A stretch of 64,000 bases of DNA from Roseovarius pelagicus (GCF_025639885.1 NZ_CP106738.1:806001-870000), one strand, 5' to 3'. Positions 10,562 to 20,821 are shown, counted from the stretch's first letter. A program made the numbers and translations. The notes: a model not told the origin generated them from the letters alone.

Positions 10562-12400
10562 ATGGCAACGCTTGACCATGATATCTGGCTGACTGCCGGC
10601 AACGGCACTGCAGAAGATGGTGACATCACCCTGTCCGAAGGTGGCAACAGCACTATTGTCACGGCTGATTTCACCGAAAACGCATGGGACGCCAGCCAGT
10701 CGGGCTACAATATCTCGCAGTTTGGTGCGTTTGGCGTCACATCGCCGATCCGGGCGAGTTTCGATTTCTCCAATCCGGTTGAAAACCTCACTTTTGATCT
10801 GGAGCATGTGAATTCATCGGGGACGACCTATGACGACATGTTCACGATCTACGCCTATGATCACGCCGGTAATCTGCTGGATGCTGCCGATGTGATCGCG
10901 GGCCTCAGCGGACTGGTAGATGACACCGTTATCGTCAACGCTGATGGATCGGTATCCATCGAAGGCGATGGCGGCACGGCGAACAATATCGGGGTGTCGC
11001 TGCCGGGTCGGGTATCGCAGCTTGATCTGGTGTTCGAGGACGGCCCCGATGGCAGCCAGTCCGGCGGCGCGGGTATTGGCGATTTCAGTTTCACCATTCC
11101 GACCCCGCTGGACTACATCGTTGAGGGTGGCGGCGGCGACGACACAATTGACGCCGGTTACACCGGTGATCCCGAAGGGGATCGCATCGACAATTCGGAT
11201 CATTCGGACGGATCGAACGACGATTCGGTTCTGGCCGGTGCGGGCAACGACTCGGTAAAATCCGGCGCGGGCGACGATACGGTGTTCGGCGACGACGGGG
11301 ACGACACCCTGATCGGTGGTGAAGGCAATGACCGTCTGGACGGCGACAGCGGCAGCGACAGCATCTCCGGTGGCGATGGTGACGACACGATCATCGGGGA
11401 CGATGGCGACGATACGCTGCTCGGCGACGATGGTGATGACGAAATTTACGTCTCAAGCGGCAAGAATACTCTGGATGGCGGCGCGGGTCGTGACCAACTC
11501 TATGGTGGGTCGGGAAATGACAGCTTGTCAGGCGGAACAGGCGCTGATGCGCTGTCCGGCGGTGGCGGCGATGATACGCTCAACGTTGCAAAAGGCGACA
11601 AAGCATCCGGCGGCGACGGCGACGATGTTTTTGTTCTCACCGATCTCGGCGAGGGAGCGGGCGACAGCATCTCCATCACTGGCGGTGAAGGCGACGAGAC
11701 AGATGGTGACACCCTGCTGCTGACGCCGGATGTGCGTCACGACGACATCACGTTCACCAATCCCGACGACGACGCTGGCGGCCTGAGTGGCAGTTTCAAC
11801 TGGAACGGAACCAAGGTCAGCTTTTCCGAGATCGAGAAGATCATCTGCTTTACCGCTGGAACGCAGATTATGACCGTCCATGGCGACCGCCCGATTGAAA
11901 CACTGCGCATTGGCGATCGGGTGGTCACGCGCGACAGCGGTCTGCGCGCGATCCGCTGGATCGGCAAGCGTACCGTCGTCGGCCGGGGCGCATTGGCACC
12001 AATCTCGATCAGCCCTGCCGTCTTGGATGGCAGACGTGCGCCATTGCTGGTCTCACCCCAGCATCGGATGCTCTTTACCGGGTACCGCGCTGAGATGCTG
12101 TTTGGTCGATCCGAAGTGCTGGTCGCAGCCAAACATCTGGTGAATGGTGGCGACATCCACGAGGCGCCGTGCGACACGGTGACATATATCCACCTGATGC
12201 TGGACGCGCATGAAATCATCTATGCCGAAGGCACCGCGACCGAGAGTTTCTACGCTGGTAGCAGCGGCTTGGGCGCGATCACCGAAGAATCCCGCGAAGA
12301 GATGTTCGCGCTCTTTCCCGAGTTGCGCTGGAATACCGGGGCGCATGGCCGTACTGCCCGCGTCTGCCTAAAGCCGCACGAGGCACGTCTTTTGCAATAA
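10562..12400 (+). CDS. RTX calcium-binding repeat protein with C-terminal Hint domain
   Basis: An intact 612-residue paralogue of the preceding broken gene. Residues 1-190 form a beta-rich adhesin-like domain; residues about 195-350 carry RTX nonapeptide repeats (GAGNDS, GAGDDT, GDDGDDT and others) that bind calcium. A Hint_2 domain begins at Cys429 (ICFTAGTQIM) and includes the blocks GDRVVTRDSGLRAIRW and LLVSPQHRMLF. Hint domains in this context are thought to act by self-cleavage, but that is inferred. No signal peptide is present, which fits type I secretion; no secretion genes are in the window. GGAAGGA lies six bases before the ATG. Confidence 0.9.
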   Translation: MATLDHDIWLTAGNGTAEDGDITLSEGGNSTIVTADFTENAWDASQSGYNISQFGAFGVTSPIRASFDFSNPVENLTFDLEHVNSSGTTYDDMFTIYAYDHAGNLLDAADVIAGLSGLVDDTVIVNADGSVSIEGDGGTANNIGVSLPGRVSQLDLVFEDGPDGSQSGGAGIGDFSFTIPTPLDYIVEGGGGDDTIDAGYTGDPEGDRIDNSDHSDGSNDDSVLAGAGNDSVKSGAGDDTVFGDDGDDTLIGGEGNDRLDGDSGSDSISGGDGDDTIIGDDGDDTLLGDDGDDEIYVSSGKNTLDGGAGRDQLYGGSGNDSLSGGTGADALSGGGGDDTLNVAKGDKASGGDGDDVFVLTDLGEGAGDSISITGGEGDETDGDTLLLTPDVRHDDITFTNPDDDAGGLSGSFNWNGTKVSFSEIEKIICFTAGTQIMTVHGDRPIETLRIGDRVVTRDSGLRAIRWIGKRTVVGRGALAPISISPAVLDGRRAPLLVSPQHRMLFTGYRAEMLFGRSEVLVAAKHLVNGGDIHEAPCDTVTYIHLMLDAHEIIYAEGTATESFYAGSSGLGAITEESREEMFALFPELRWNTGAHGRTARVCLKPHEARLLQ

Positions 12401-12416
12401 CCTCTGCTTGGCAAGG

Positions 12417-13193
12417 TCAGGCAGATTTGCGCGGTGCGCGCAGCTTGGCCTCTGACCAGTCGCGCGCGGCATCCCCGAACGCAGCAAAGAGCGGGCGCGA
12501 TGCGGGATCGTTCACCGCATTCCATTCCGGGTGCCATTGCACCGACAGTGTAAATCCGGGTGCGCCCTGCACATACGTAGCCTCGGGCGTACCATCTGGC
12601 GCGTGTCCGTCGATCACGATGCGTGACGCCGCGTCACGTATGCCCTGCCCGTGCAGCGTATTGGTCATGACCTCCTGCACCCCCATCAGCCGATGAAAAA
12701 CACCGCCCTCGGCAAATGTCACCTTATGGCGCAATTCGAACTGTTCTTCCAACGTACCGTCAGGGGGCATCCGATGATTGTCGCGGCCCGGCAAATCGCG
12801 AATCTCAGGGTATAGCGTGCCGCCCATGGCAACGTTAACCTCCTGAAATCCCCTACAAATCCCTAGGAACGGCTGACCGCGATCAACACAGGCCCGGATC
12901 AGCGGCAGCGTGATCGCGTCGCGCGCCTCGTCGAACGCGCCATGCGCCTCGGTCGGCTCTTCGCCGTAGTGTTGCGGATGCACATTGGGCCGTCCGCCGG
13001 TCAATAGAAAGCCGTCGCAATGGTCCAGCAATTCGTCGACGGAAACCAGATCCGGGTCACTCGGTACAATCAGAGGCATGCAGCCAGCGGCCCTTGCGAT
13101 CGCTTCGGAATTCATGCGCCCGCCCGCATGGACGGGAAAGCGGTCGTCGATGATGTAACAATTTCCGATGATACCAACGAGTGGGCGTGCCAT
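12417..13193 (-). CDS. Class I glutamine amidotransferase, gamma-glutamyl-GABA hydrolase-like (PuuD family)
   Basis: A 258-residue stand-alone amidotransferase of the peptidase C26 group. The nucleophile Cys lies in FLGICRGFQE, and the His-Glu pair in SVQWHPEW; the N-terminal IIGNCYIIDD and LLTGGRPNVHPQHYG are typical of PuuD-like hydrolases. These enzymes release glutamate from gamma-glutamyl compounds, for example gamma-glutamyl-GABA in putrescine breakdown. It is not beside the gamma-glutamylation cluster at 50.6-55.3 kb, which has a different amidotransferase, so its exact substrate is open. It is convergent with the RTX-Hint gene. Confidence 0.88.
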   Translation of the reverse strand: MARPLVGIIGNCYIIDDRFPVHAGGRMNSEAIARAAGCMPLIVPSDPDLVSVDELLDHCDGFLLTGGRPNVHPQHYGEEPTEAHGAFDEARDAITLPLIRACVDRGQPFLGICRGFQEVNVAMGGTLYPEIRDLPGRDNHRMPPDGTLEEQFELRHKVTFAEGGVFHRLMGVQEVMTNTLHGQGIRDAASRIVIDGHAPDGTPEATYVQGAPGFTLSVQWHPEWNAVNDPASRPLFAAFGDAARDWSEAKLRAPRKSA

Positions 13194-13377
13194 GACGGTC
13201 CTGTGTTCTGTTGCCAGCCCTTGGTACAGCTTGCAGTACCTATTGAAAACGCTTTTTCACGAACATCCGCTTGTGCATACACGCAAGACGCAGACACATT
13301 GCGCGCCACCGGTCCGGTCCACCTCATCAAGGATGCTGACGGACCGGACGGGGTAACACCGCGCCGTTTTTGGGAAC

Positions 13378-13605
13378 TCAATCAGTGGTGCCGACGGTCC
13401 CATTATCCTCCACTGCTGCGGGGGGCGTGGCCACAGGGGCCTCGGCTGGATCATCTGCATCGCCCGGATCATTCCCGAAATAGACGAGCCGTAGTGTAAG
13501 CGCCAAGAGCAGGATCGCGGCGAAGATGACAACCAGCGCCATCCCGCTCAGCGGTCCTTTGTGACGCTTTTTCTGTTTTTTGAAGTTGGTATCGGGCGCT
13601 GACAT
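13378..13605 (-). CDS. Small single-pass membrane protein, hypothetical
   Basis: A 75-residue protein. A lysine-rich cytoplasmic-type head (NFKKQKKRHKGPLSG) is followed by one strong transmembrane helix (about residues 21-42) and an acidic, proline/alanine-rich tail, giving an N-in, C-out orientation by the positive-inside rule. The ATG at 13605 has AAAGGAG at good spacing; a start 30 bases upstream is less likely. No function can be assigned. Confidence 0.65.
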   Translation of the reverse strand: MSAPDTNFKKQKKRHKGPLSGMALVVIFAAILLLALTLRLVYFGNDPGDADDPAEAPVATPPAAVEDNGTVGTTD

Positions 13606-13733
13606 GGCAATTCTCCTTTGGTCTGGTCGGCACATACGCGGTCACGCATGCCGGATCGCCCATTGAAGGGCGGGTGTCAGTGACATAACGTCCGCCCCGC
13701 ACGTTGGTTCCTTTTTCGCCGGAGTAAAAAACT

Positions 13734-16286
13734 ATGAAAGATGCCGCCCCGCAGCCGATTTATCTGGCGGACTATACCCCGCCCGCCTATCTGATTTCGG
13801 ATGTGCATCTGACTTTTCGGCTTTCGCCGAGCGCGACGCGCGTTCTCAGCCGGATCAGCTTTCGCCCCAACCCGGACGCAAAAAGCGGAGAGTTTGTGCT
13901 GCATGGCGAAAATCTGACTCTGATCTCTGCCGCAATCGACGGCGCCCCTGTATCGCCCCAGATGACCGACACCGGGCTGACCTGCGATGTGCCTGATGCA
14001 CCTTTTGTCTGGGAGGCCGAAGTAGAGATTGATCCGGCGGCCAACACGGCGCTCGAAGGGCTCTATATGTCGAACGGCATGTATTGCACGCAATGCGAGG
14101 CCGAAGGATTTCGCAAGATCACCTATTACCCGGACCGGCCGGATGTGATGGCGGTCTTTACCGTGCGCATCGAGGGCGATGATCCGGTGATGCTGTCCAA
14201 CGGCAATCTCGTGGCCAAGGGCGACGGCTTTGCAGAATGGCACGATCCATGGCCAAAACCAGCCTATCTCTTTGCGTTGGTGGCGGGTCAACTGGTCAAC
14301 CACCCCGGCAGTTTTACCACCTGCTCTGGCCGCGAGGTAGAACTGAACATCTGGGTGCGCCCCGGTGACGAAGGTAAATGTGCATTCGGGATGCAGGCGC
14401 TGAAGGATTCAATGCGCTGGGACGAAGAGGTTTATGGACGCGAATACGATCTGGACCTCTTTAACATCGTTGCGGTCGATGACTTCAACATGGGGGCGAT
14501 GGAAAACAAGGGGCTGAATATATTCAACTCTTCTTGCGTGCTCGCCTCACCCGAAACGTCCACCGACGCCAATTTCGAGCGGATCGAGGCGATCATCGCG
14601 CATGAGTATTTCCACAACTGGACTGGCAATCGGATCACCTGCCGCGATTGGTTCCAGCTTTGCCTCAAGGAGGGTCTGACGGTTTACCGCGATGCGCAGT
14701 TCACGGCAGATATGCGCAGCGCACCGGTCAAGCGGATTGAGGATGTGATCGCGCTACGTGCCCGCCAGTTCCGCGAGGATAACGGGCCGCTGGCACATGC
14801 TGTCCGGCCATCAAGCTTTGTCGAGATCAATAACTTCTATACTGCAACGATCTATGAAAAGGGTGCCGAAGTGATCGGCATGCTGAAAACGCTGGTCGGC
14901 GATGCGGCCTACTACAGCGCGCTCGACCTTTATTTCGAGCGTCACGATGGTGACGCCGCCACGATAGAGGATTGGTTGCAAGTATTCGAGGATGCCACGG
15001 GGCGCGACCTGACCCAATTCCGCCGTTGGTATGATGATGCGGGGACGCCGCGTGTTCGAGTCACGGACGATTTCGCGGATGGCACATATACCCTGCACCT
15101 CAGCCAGAACACGCCCCCGACCCCCGGTCAGGATAACAAGCCGCCGCGTGTGATCCCGGTTGCCGTCGGTCTTCTGGGATCAGATGGCGACGAGGTGCGT
15201 GCAACCGAAGTGCTGGAAATGACCGAGGCAAAGCAGAGCTTCAGGTTCGAAGGCCTGAATGCCCGGCCTGTACCGTCGATCCTGCGCGACTTTTCGGCGC
15301 CCGTGATCATCCAGCGCGACACCAGCCCAGAGGAACGGGCGTTCGTGCTGGCACATGACACCGACCCGTTCAACAAATGGGAAGCAGGCCGCACGCTGGC
15401 ACGCGAGGGCCTGCTGGAGATGATCTGTCAGAACGAGGATCCCGATGAGCGGTACCTTGATGCAACCCTGACAATGGCACGCGACGACAGCCTCGACCCC
15501 GCGTTTCGCGCTTTGGCTCTTGGGCTGCCCAGTCAGGACGATCTGGCGCAGGCGCTGCATGATGGCGGCACCACACCTGATCCACAGGTGATCTGGGACG
15601 CGCTGGAGACGTTGAAACAGGCGCGCGCACAGGCGATGCAGGACACCGCGACCAGACTCTACGCGCAGTATCAGGTTACCGAACCCTACCGCCCGGATGC
15701 TGCGCAATCAGGCGCTCGGGCGCTGGCCAATGCCGCACTGGGCATGATCACCCGGCTTGATGGCGGAGCGCAGGCGCAACGCCAGTATGACAGCGCAGAC
15801 AACATGACCCAGCAACTGGCGGCGTTGGGCTGCCTGTTGCAGGCTGGGAACGGCGATCCGGCAGTGGCTGCCTTTTACGATCAATGGCAGCATGATCGGC
15901 TGGTAATCGACAAATGGTTCAGTTTGCAAATCTTGCACGCGCGCCCCCAAGATACGGCGGCTGTCGCCGAAAGACTAACGCGGCATCCTGATTTCACACT
16001 GAAGAACCCGAACCGTTTCCGCGCGACATTGGGCGCGTTGACGATGTCGCCCGCAGGGTTTCACCACGTCAGCGGCGCCGGCTACGCCCTGCTCGCCGAT
16101 TGGCTCATCCAGCTGGATCCGTTGAACCCGCAGACCACTGCACGGATGTCTACCGCGTTCGAGACATGGCGGCGGTATGACGACGCGCGACAGACGTTGA
16201 TTTCCGCACAGCTCGACCGAATTCTGGCACAGCCCAAGCTCAGCCGCGATACCACGGAAATGGTGAGCCGCATCCGCGAGGCGTGA
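13734..16286 (+). CDS. pepN: Aminopeptidase N
   Basis: Zinc metallo-aminopeptidase of family M1, 850 residues, close to the E. coli PepN length. It removes N-terminal amino acids from peptides in the cytoplasm. The substrate-binding GAMEN motif is at residues 254-258. The zinc site HEYFH is at 290-294, with the third ligand Glu in CLKEGLTVYRD at about 313. The C-terminal helical domain is complete, ending near SRDTTEMVSRI. GGAG lies upstream of the ATG. It stops 3 bp before a convergent gene. Confidence 0.96.
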   Translation: MKDAAPQPIYLADYTPPAYLISDVHLTFRLSPSATRVLSRISFRPNPDAKSGEFVLHGENLTLISAAIDGAPVSPQMTDTGLTCDVPDAPFVWEAEVEIDPAANTALEGLYMSNGMYCTQCEAEGFRKITYYPDRPDVMAVFTVRIEGDDPVMLSNGNLVAKGDGFAEWHDPWPKPAYLFALVAGQLVNHPGSFTTCSGREVELNIWVRPGDEGKCAFGMQALKDSMRWDEEVYGREYDLDLFNIVAVDDFNMGAMENKGLNIFNSSCVLASPETSTDANFERIEAIIAHEYFHNWTGNRITCRDWFQLCLKEGLTVYRDAQFTADMRSAPVKRIEDVIALRARQFREDNGPLAHAVRPSSFVEINNFYTATIYEKGAEVIGMLKTLVGDAAYYSALDLYFERHDGDAATIEDWLQVFEDATGRDLTQFRRWYDDAGTPRVRVTDDFADGTYTLHLSQNTPPTPGQDNKPPRVIPVAVGLLGSDGDEVRATEVLEMTEAKQSFRFEGLNARPVPSILRDFSAPVIIQRDTSPEERAFVLAHDTDPFNKWEAGRTLAREGLLEMICQNEDPDERYLDATLTMARDDSLDPAFRALALGLPSQDDLAQALHDGGTTPDPQVIWDALETLKQARAQAMQDTATRLYAQYQVTEPYRPDAAQSGARALANAALGMITRLDGGAQAQRQYDSADNMTQQLAALGCLLQAGNGDPAVAAFYDQWQHDRLVIDKWFSLQILHARPQDTAAVAERLTRHPDFTLKNPNRFRATLGALTMSPAGFHHVSGAGYALLADWLIQLDPLNPQTTARMSTAFETWRRYDDARQTLISAQLDRILAQPKLSRDTTEMVSRIREA

Positions 16287-16289
16287 TAC

Positions 16290-16967
16290 TCAGTCACCCG
16301 TTGCTGCTTCGGCGATCGGCTTGGGGCGTGCCTTGGGTCGTGGTGACGTTGTCACGGCGCAAAAGCTTTGCTGGCGTAGCCAACTGGCCATGTCAGCCCG
16401 CTTGCGTGCCGAACGCATCGGCCCCCAGTCTGCTGCCACTCCGCGCCAGCGCCTGTCCTTGATCGCAATCGCCTGATCGCGTGGCACAGTGACGGCAAGT
16501 ATGCGAATCGCACAACTCAAATTGGCGGTTCCGTCCTTCAGCGCGGCACCGGACCGCGCCCGACAGCCATAGCCACGCGCAGTGGCAGGCAGGATTTGCA
16601 ACAGGCCGTACCATTTGCCCCCACCGCCCACTGCATCCGGCCGATATGTGCTCTCGAATTTGGCCAGCGCCGACAGGAAACCGACCCAAAAGGCCCGGCG
16701 CTGCGGCGGCTCAGCAGCAACATAACCCGGACACCATTCGGCAATATCGCGCGGCACGGTTTTGGTCAGAGGCTGACCGTGGGCCTGAAGCGCGGCGAGT
16801 GCACCGCGTGTCCAGCGCGTCGCCTCTGGACGATGCTGCCACCGCGTCGGCGGTATCTCGCCCGGTCGTGCCACCGGGTTTGTTTGACCCAAGGAGCCCT
16901 CTTCGGCCTTAGCCGACCCACTCGGGGTAAAAATTACTATGCAAATACAAAGAGCAAGCCGGATCAT
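16290..16967 (-). CDS. Exported lytic transglycosylase-like protein (SLT domain)
   Basis: A 225-residue protein with a signal peptide (MIRLALCICIVIF up to AKAEEG). The SLT (lysozyme-like) domain follows at about residues 85-165: KFESTYRPDAVGGGGKWYGL contains the family ES motif with the catalytic Glu, and LLQILPATARGYGC is the second motif. The tail is proline/lysine-rich. A periplasmic role in peptidoglycan cleavage is inferred from the family. The start at 16967 is chosen because it gives a clean signal peptide; its ribosome site is weak. It is convergent with pepN. Confidence 0.75.
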   Translation of the reverse strand: MIRLALCICIVIFTPSGSAKAEEGSLGQTNPVARPGEIPPTRWQHRPEATRWTRGALAALQAHGQPLTKTVPRDIAEWCPGYVAAEPPQRRAFWVGFLSALAKFESTYRPDAVGGGGKWYGLLQILPATARGYGCRARSGAALKDGTANLSCAIRILAVTVPRDQAIAIKDRRWRGVAADWGPMRSARKRADMASWLRQQSFCAVTTSPRPKARPKPIAEAATGD

Positions 16968-17123
16968 CCCGCATGATCGCCGGAATTGCAATCAAAGGCA
17001 ATATTGCCGCGACAGCGCCGACTTACCTTGCCATCTTCAAACCGGTGTCATGTTTTGGCCCGATTGCCCCGGCAAAGTCGCCGACAACTGAAACTGACGT
17101 TCCTGACTCGAGGCGATTCCAAC

Positions 17124-18428
17124 GTGCCACTGCCCTCCCCCATCATGACTGCCGCGCAATCCTTCTTTCGCCATACCAGCCTGCCGCGATTGAGCGTCTT
17201 ATCTGGCAAAGTTTCGTACATGCTGCGCTCTCGGCGTCCGGGGCGGACCCGCGCCGACCGGCCAGATCTGGATGCCCTCAGCCGCCGTATCATCCTGCCG
17301 TCGATGCCGATCACAGACGAAGAAATGGCACGCGCCGAATTCCAGGATCGCGGACTAAAGCTTGCTCGGCAGGAACTGTGGGATCAACTTGCCGAGGCAA
17401 TTCACGACGCGGATGCGGCACGCACCGCAACTCCGGGCGGCGAATCGGCGGCACTATTGCTGAGCTTTGGTGCGCGCAGTGATGTGGTCGCGATGGCAGA
17501 GGATGCGCTGTTCGAGGGCACGGCCCCACCCAGCGCCGGTATCGACGCATTCGAAGCAATCCTGACAGACGCGCCAGACGATTACGCAAGGGCGATGATC
17601 GTTGCCGCAACCCATATCGATATTGGCTGGGCTTGGCGCCACGCGCCCGACAGCCCCCTTACCGAGACACCGGGCGCGCGCGCTGCCCAGTTCAAAGCGC
17701 ATTTCGATCGCGCAGCTGACCTGCTGACGCGGTTCAGCGGGCTTGCCGAAAATGCGCCCTCGCTCGCGGCGACCGAATGCGCGCTGCTGGCCGCGCAGAC
17801 CTGCACGGATCGCAATGTAGCGGATGATTTCGAGGACCTGATAGATTTGGATCCGACCAGCCCGCGCCACATGCGCGCGCTCGGACAGACCCTGCTGCCC
17901 AATCGTCTGGGAGATTACAAAAGGCTGGAACTGGAAGCACGGCGCACAGCCTCTCGGACCGGCGATGTTTGGGGCGCCGGAGCATATGCTTGGGTCTACC
18001 TCGATGCATTGGCGTTGGACGCGGGGGCTCTGGATCTGTTGGACACCGACTTTTTCGCAGATGGGTTGCGCGACATTCTTGCCCGCTGTCCCGATCAACA
18101 CACTGCGAACCTGCTGGCGGCATTTTGTGCGGTGTCGATGCGCCCGCAGGACGACACACCACATGCCACCGCCGCAATTCGTGCATCGGTTCAGGAAAAC
18201 CTGCGCTGGATTCTGTCGGACCACCTGCATGAGCTGCATCCGCTGATCTGGACGCAGGCCCTGCATAACCCCGGCCAACCGTCCCGTCTGCCATCTCGTC
18301 GGGCACTAATCAGCGAAGGCCGTCAGACGGCGCTGCGCGCGATTGCCTCAATCTTTGCCGATGACATCTCGGACGGCAGTAGCATCGCGTTTTCGCCTGC
18401 TGGCATGTATCACCTGCCCTCGATTTAA
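17124..18428 (+). CDS. Hypothetical protein, unrecognised
   Basis: A roughly 434-residue soluble protein I do not recognise. It is rich in Ala, Asp and Arg and probably mostly helical, with no signal peptide, membrane helix or known catalytic motif. The segments FEDLIDLDPTSPRHMRALGQ and RRTASRTGDVWGAGAYAWVYLDAL suggest TPR-like helical repeats. The start is uncertain: the GTG at 17124 has GAGG ten bases upstream, the ATG at 17145 has no clear ribosome site, and a much longer frame opens at 16986. It is tail-to-tail with the HxlR gene. Confidence 0.6.
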   Translation: MPLPSPIMTAAQSFFRHTSLPRLSVLSGKVSYMLRSRRPGRTRADRPDLDALSRRIILPSMPITDEEMARAEFQDRGLKLARQELWDQLAEAIHDADAARTATPGGESAALLLSFGARSDVVAMAEDALFEGTAPPSAGIDAFEAILTDAPDDYARAMIVAATHIDIGWAWRHAPDSPLTETPGARAAQFKAHFDRAADLLTRFSGLAENAPSLAATECALLAAQTCTDRNVADDFEDLIDLDPTSPRHMRALGQTLLPNRLGDYKRLELEARRTASRTGDVWGAGAYAWVYLDALALDAGALDLLDTDFFADGLRDILARCPDQHTANLLAAFCAVSMRPQDDTPHATAAIRASVQENLRWILSDHLHELHPLIWTQALHNPGQPSRLPSRRALISEGRQTALRAIASIFADDISDGSSIAFSPAGMYHLPSI

Positions 18429-18466
18429 TCGATCCCGCGTCAGGCGCGTAGTATCGCCCCACCCCA

Positions 18467-18793
18467 TCAGGTTTTCCGGGGCACACCATGCTGCAGCGCC
18501 CAAAGCTTCATCGCGTCCAGCACCGGCAAAAGAGCGCTCCCGCTCGGCGTCAACTTGTACGCTGACCGGGGCGGATTTTCGGAGTAAGGATGGCGCGCGA
18601 TCAGGCCGGCACCTTCCATGCGCTTGAGCCTTGCAGAAAGGGTGTTGGGCGAGACACCCAGACTATCCTGCAAATCCAAAAAACGGCTGGGGCCGTTTCT
18701 CATCAGTGTTGAGACTAACAACAATGTCCACTTGTCCCCAACGACCTCAATCGCATGCGCCTGTGCTCGTTGTTCGTTTTCACTCTTACCCAT
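18467..18793 (-). CDS. HxlR family transcriptional regulator
   Basis: A 108-residue winged-helix regulator of the HxlR group. The sequence shows VVGDKWTLLLVSTLMRNGPS, then RFLDLQDSLGVSPNTLSARLKRMEGAGL (recognition region) and the wing YKLTPSGSALLPVL. Family members often respond to aldehydes, redox stress or aromatic compounds and often control the divergent gene, but here the divergent neighbour is gatB, an unlikely target. The first ATG is at 18793; an in-frame TTG at 18814 is possible. The conserved Cys of redox-sensing members is not visible near the N-terminus. Confidence 0.82.
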   Translation of the reverse strand: MGKSENEQRAQAHAIEVVGDKWTLLLVSTLMRNGPSRFLDLQDSLGVSPNTLSARLKRMEGAGLIARHPYSENPPRSAYKLTPSGSALLPVLDAMKLWALQHGVPRKT

Positions 18794-19007
18794 GGATCGA
18801 AAAAAACCATACAATGTTTGATGTTATGCCAAGAAACCAATCTTCCTGATGATTTGCAATCGCATTTCGACATGTCGCGAACGATTGTCGTCATTTTACC
18901 GAATTGCCGCCATCGTAATGCCTCGCGTTCCGGCTTGCGCGCAGGCTCTTGCCCCCTTCCGCACGCTGGCCTAGAACGCTGAGCACCTGACATATGGAGG
19001 GCACGCC

Positions 19008-20519
19008 ATGCTCGATCTGACATACGAGACACCCAAACCACGCGTGATCGCGGGCGCCAAGCATGACTGGGAACTGGTCATCGGGATGGAAGTGCACGCG
19101 CAGGTGGCGTCACAGGCCAAGCTGTTTTCGGGTGCCTCTACCCGGTTCGGAGCCGAGCCCAATTCGAATGTTGCCTTTGTGGACGCCGCAATGCCGGGCA
19201 TGTTGCCGGTGATCAACGAATTCTGCATTGAGCAGGCCGTGCGCACGGGGCTGGGCCTGAAGGCGCAAATCAACTTGAAATCGGCCTTTGACCGCAAGAA
19301 TTACTTCTACCCGGACCTGCCCCAAGGGTATCAGATCAGCCAGCTCTACGAACCCATCGTCGGCGAAGGCGAGGTGCTGGTGGACATGGAGCCGGGCATC
19401 GCGCGACTGGTACGGATAGAGCGTATCCATATGGAGCAGGATGCAGGTAAATCCATTCACGACATGGACCCTAACATGTCCTTCGTCGACCTCAACCGAA
19501 CCGGCGTCTGCCTGATGGAGATCGTCAGCCGCCCGGACATCCGTGGCCCCGAAGAGGCAGCCGCCTATGTGCTGAAAATGCGTCAGGTCCTGCGCTACCT
19601 CGGCACCTGCGATGGCAACATGCAGAACGGCAACCTGCGCGCCGACGTGAATGTCAGCGTCTGCCGTCCGGGTCAGTATGAGAAGTATCAGGAAACTCAG
19701 GATTTTTCCCATCTCGGCACGCGTTGCGAAATCAAGAACATGAACTCTACCCGGTTCATCCAGATGGCGATCGATTATGAGGCGCGCCGCCAAATCGGTA
19801 TTCTCGAGGCCGGTGGATCGGTCGATCAGGAAACCCGCCTGTATGATCCCGACAAGAACGAAACGCGGTCGATGCGGTCCAAGGAAGAGGCGCATGATTA
19901 CCGCTATTTCCCCGACCCCGACCTGCTGCCGCTGGAGATAGAGCAGGCATGGGTGGACGAGATCGCCGCCTCTCTGCCCGAACTGCCGGACGCGAAAAAG
20001 GCACGATTTGTCAATGACTTCGGGCTTAGCGAATACGACGCCTCAGTGCTGACGGCGGATCTGGAAAGTGCCGGATATTTCGAGGCCGCTGCGGCGGGAC
20101 GCGATGGCAAACTGGTGGCAAACTGGGTGATCAACGAGCTGTTTGGTCGGCTCAAGAAAGAGGGCGCAGACATCACCTCCAGCCCGGTCAACCCGGATCA
20201 GCTGGGCGGTATCGTGGACCTGATCAGCTCGGACGCGATCAGTGGCAAGATTGCCAAGGACCTGTTCGAGATCGTCTACACCGACGGCGGAGATCCTGCT
20301 GAAATCGTTGAAAAACGCGGCATGAAACAGGTCACGGACACCGGCGCCATCGAGGCCGCCGTGGACCAGATCATCGCCGACAATCCAGCACAGGTGGAAA
20401 AGGCAAAGGCCAACCCCAAACTGGCTGGCTGGTTCGTGGGGCAAGTGATGAAAGCGACCGGCGGCAAGGCCAATCCCAAAGCCGTCAACCAGATCGTGAG
20501 CGCCAAGCTGGGGCTTTGA
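19008..20519 (+). CDS. gatB: Aspartyl/glutamyl-tRNA amidotransferase subunit B
   Basis: GatB, 503 residues, the kinase-like subunit of the GatCAB enzyme that converts Glu-tRNA(Gln) and Asp-tRNA(Asn) to the amidated forms. Hallmarks are [20 protein letters not shown] near the N-terminus, [19 protein letters not shown], and [14 protein letters not shown]. The C-terminal YqeY-like tail domain ends [24 protein letters not shown] lies six bases before the ATG. gatC and gatA are not adjacent. It is head-to-head with the HxlR gene. Confidence 0.97.
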   Translation: MLDLTYETPKPRVIAGAKHDWELVIGMEVHAQVASQAKLFSGASTRFGAEPNSNVAFVDAAMPGMLPVINEFCIEQAVRTGLGLKAQINLKSAFDRKNYFYPDLPQGYQISQLYEPIVGEGEVLVDMEPGIARLVRIERIHMEQDAGKSIHDMDPNMSFVDLNRTGVCLMEIVSRPDIRGPEEAAAYVLKMRQVLRYLGTCDGNMQNGNLRADVNVSVCRPGQYEKYQETQDFSHLGTRCEIKNMNSTRFIQMAIDYEARRQIGILEAGGSVDQETRLYDPDKNETRSMRSKEEAHDYRYFPDPDLLPLEIEQAWVDEIAASLPELPDAKKARFVNDFGLSEYDASVLTADLESAGYFEAAAAGRDGKLVANWVINELFGRLKKEGADITSSPVNPDQLGGIVDLISSDAISGKIAKDLFEIVYTDGGDPAEIVEKRGMKQVTDTGAIEAAVDQIIADNPAQVEKAKANPKLAGWFVGQVMKATGGKANPKAVNQIVSAKLGL

Positions 20520-20821
20520 AATCCGGCATCGGTTTTACGTCGGTACTGCGTCGGTATCATGTCGGTGGGTGTGATCAGATGCGTGGTGCGCGCCGGTGCT
20601 GCCGTGCGGCCGGGTGAGTTAGTGTTGTGTTTGGGCTCACCCGAAGGCAACAAGCATTCGGAGTGTTTGGTTTTCGAGCCTTATGCCCGGCAACCCATCG
20701 ATCGCCGGTGGCCCGAAACAGACGTTCGAAACCAACGCCAGCATTGGGCCTTATTGACCGATACTGCGTGATGCTTGAACGTCGGCTTTGACGTATCACA
20801 CTAATAAAATTCCGAGGCTTC
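20520..20821 (+). other. Non-coding gap between gatB and the Old Yellow Enzyme gene
   Basis: This 302-base stretch holds no convincing gene. It begins with short GTCGGT repeats (20538-20566) and ends in an AT-rich segment, TTTGACGTATCACACTAATAAAAT, that may carry a promoter, although the candidate boxes are poorly spaced. GAGG at about 20813 is the ribosome site of the next gene. Composition is less regular than in the flanks and may mark a recombination boundary. Confidence 0.4.

Noticed and set aside
12417-13193. Amidotransferase considered as part of the gamma-glutamylation cluster
   Set aside because: It lies over 37 kb away on the other strand and the cluster has its own amidotransferase at 51996-52673; only a family-level link is claimed.
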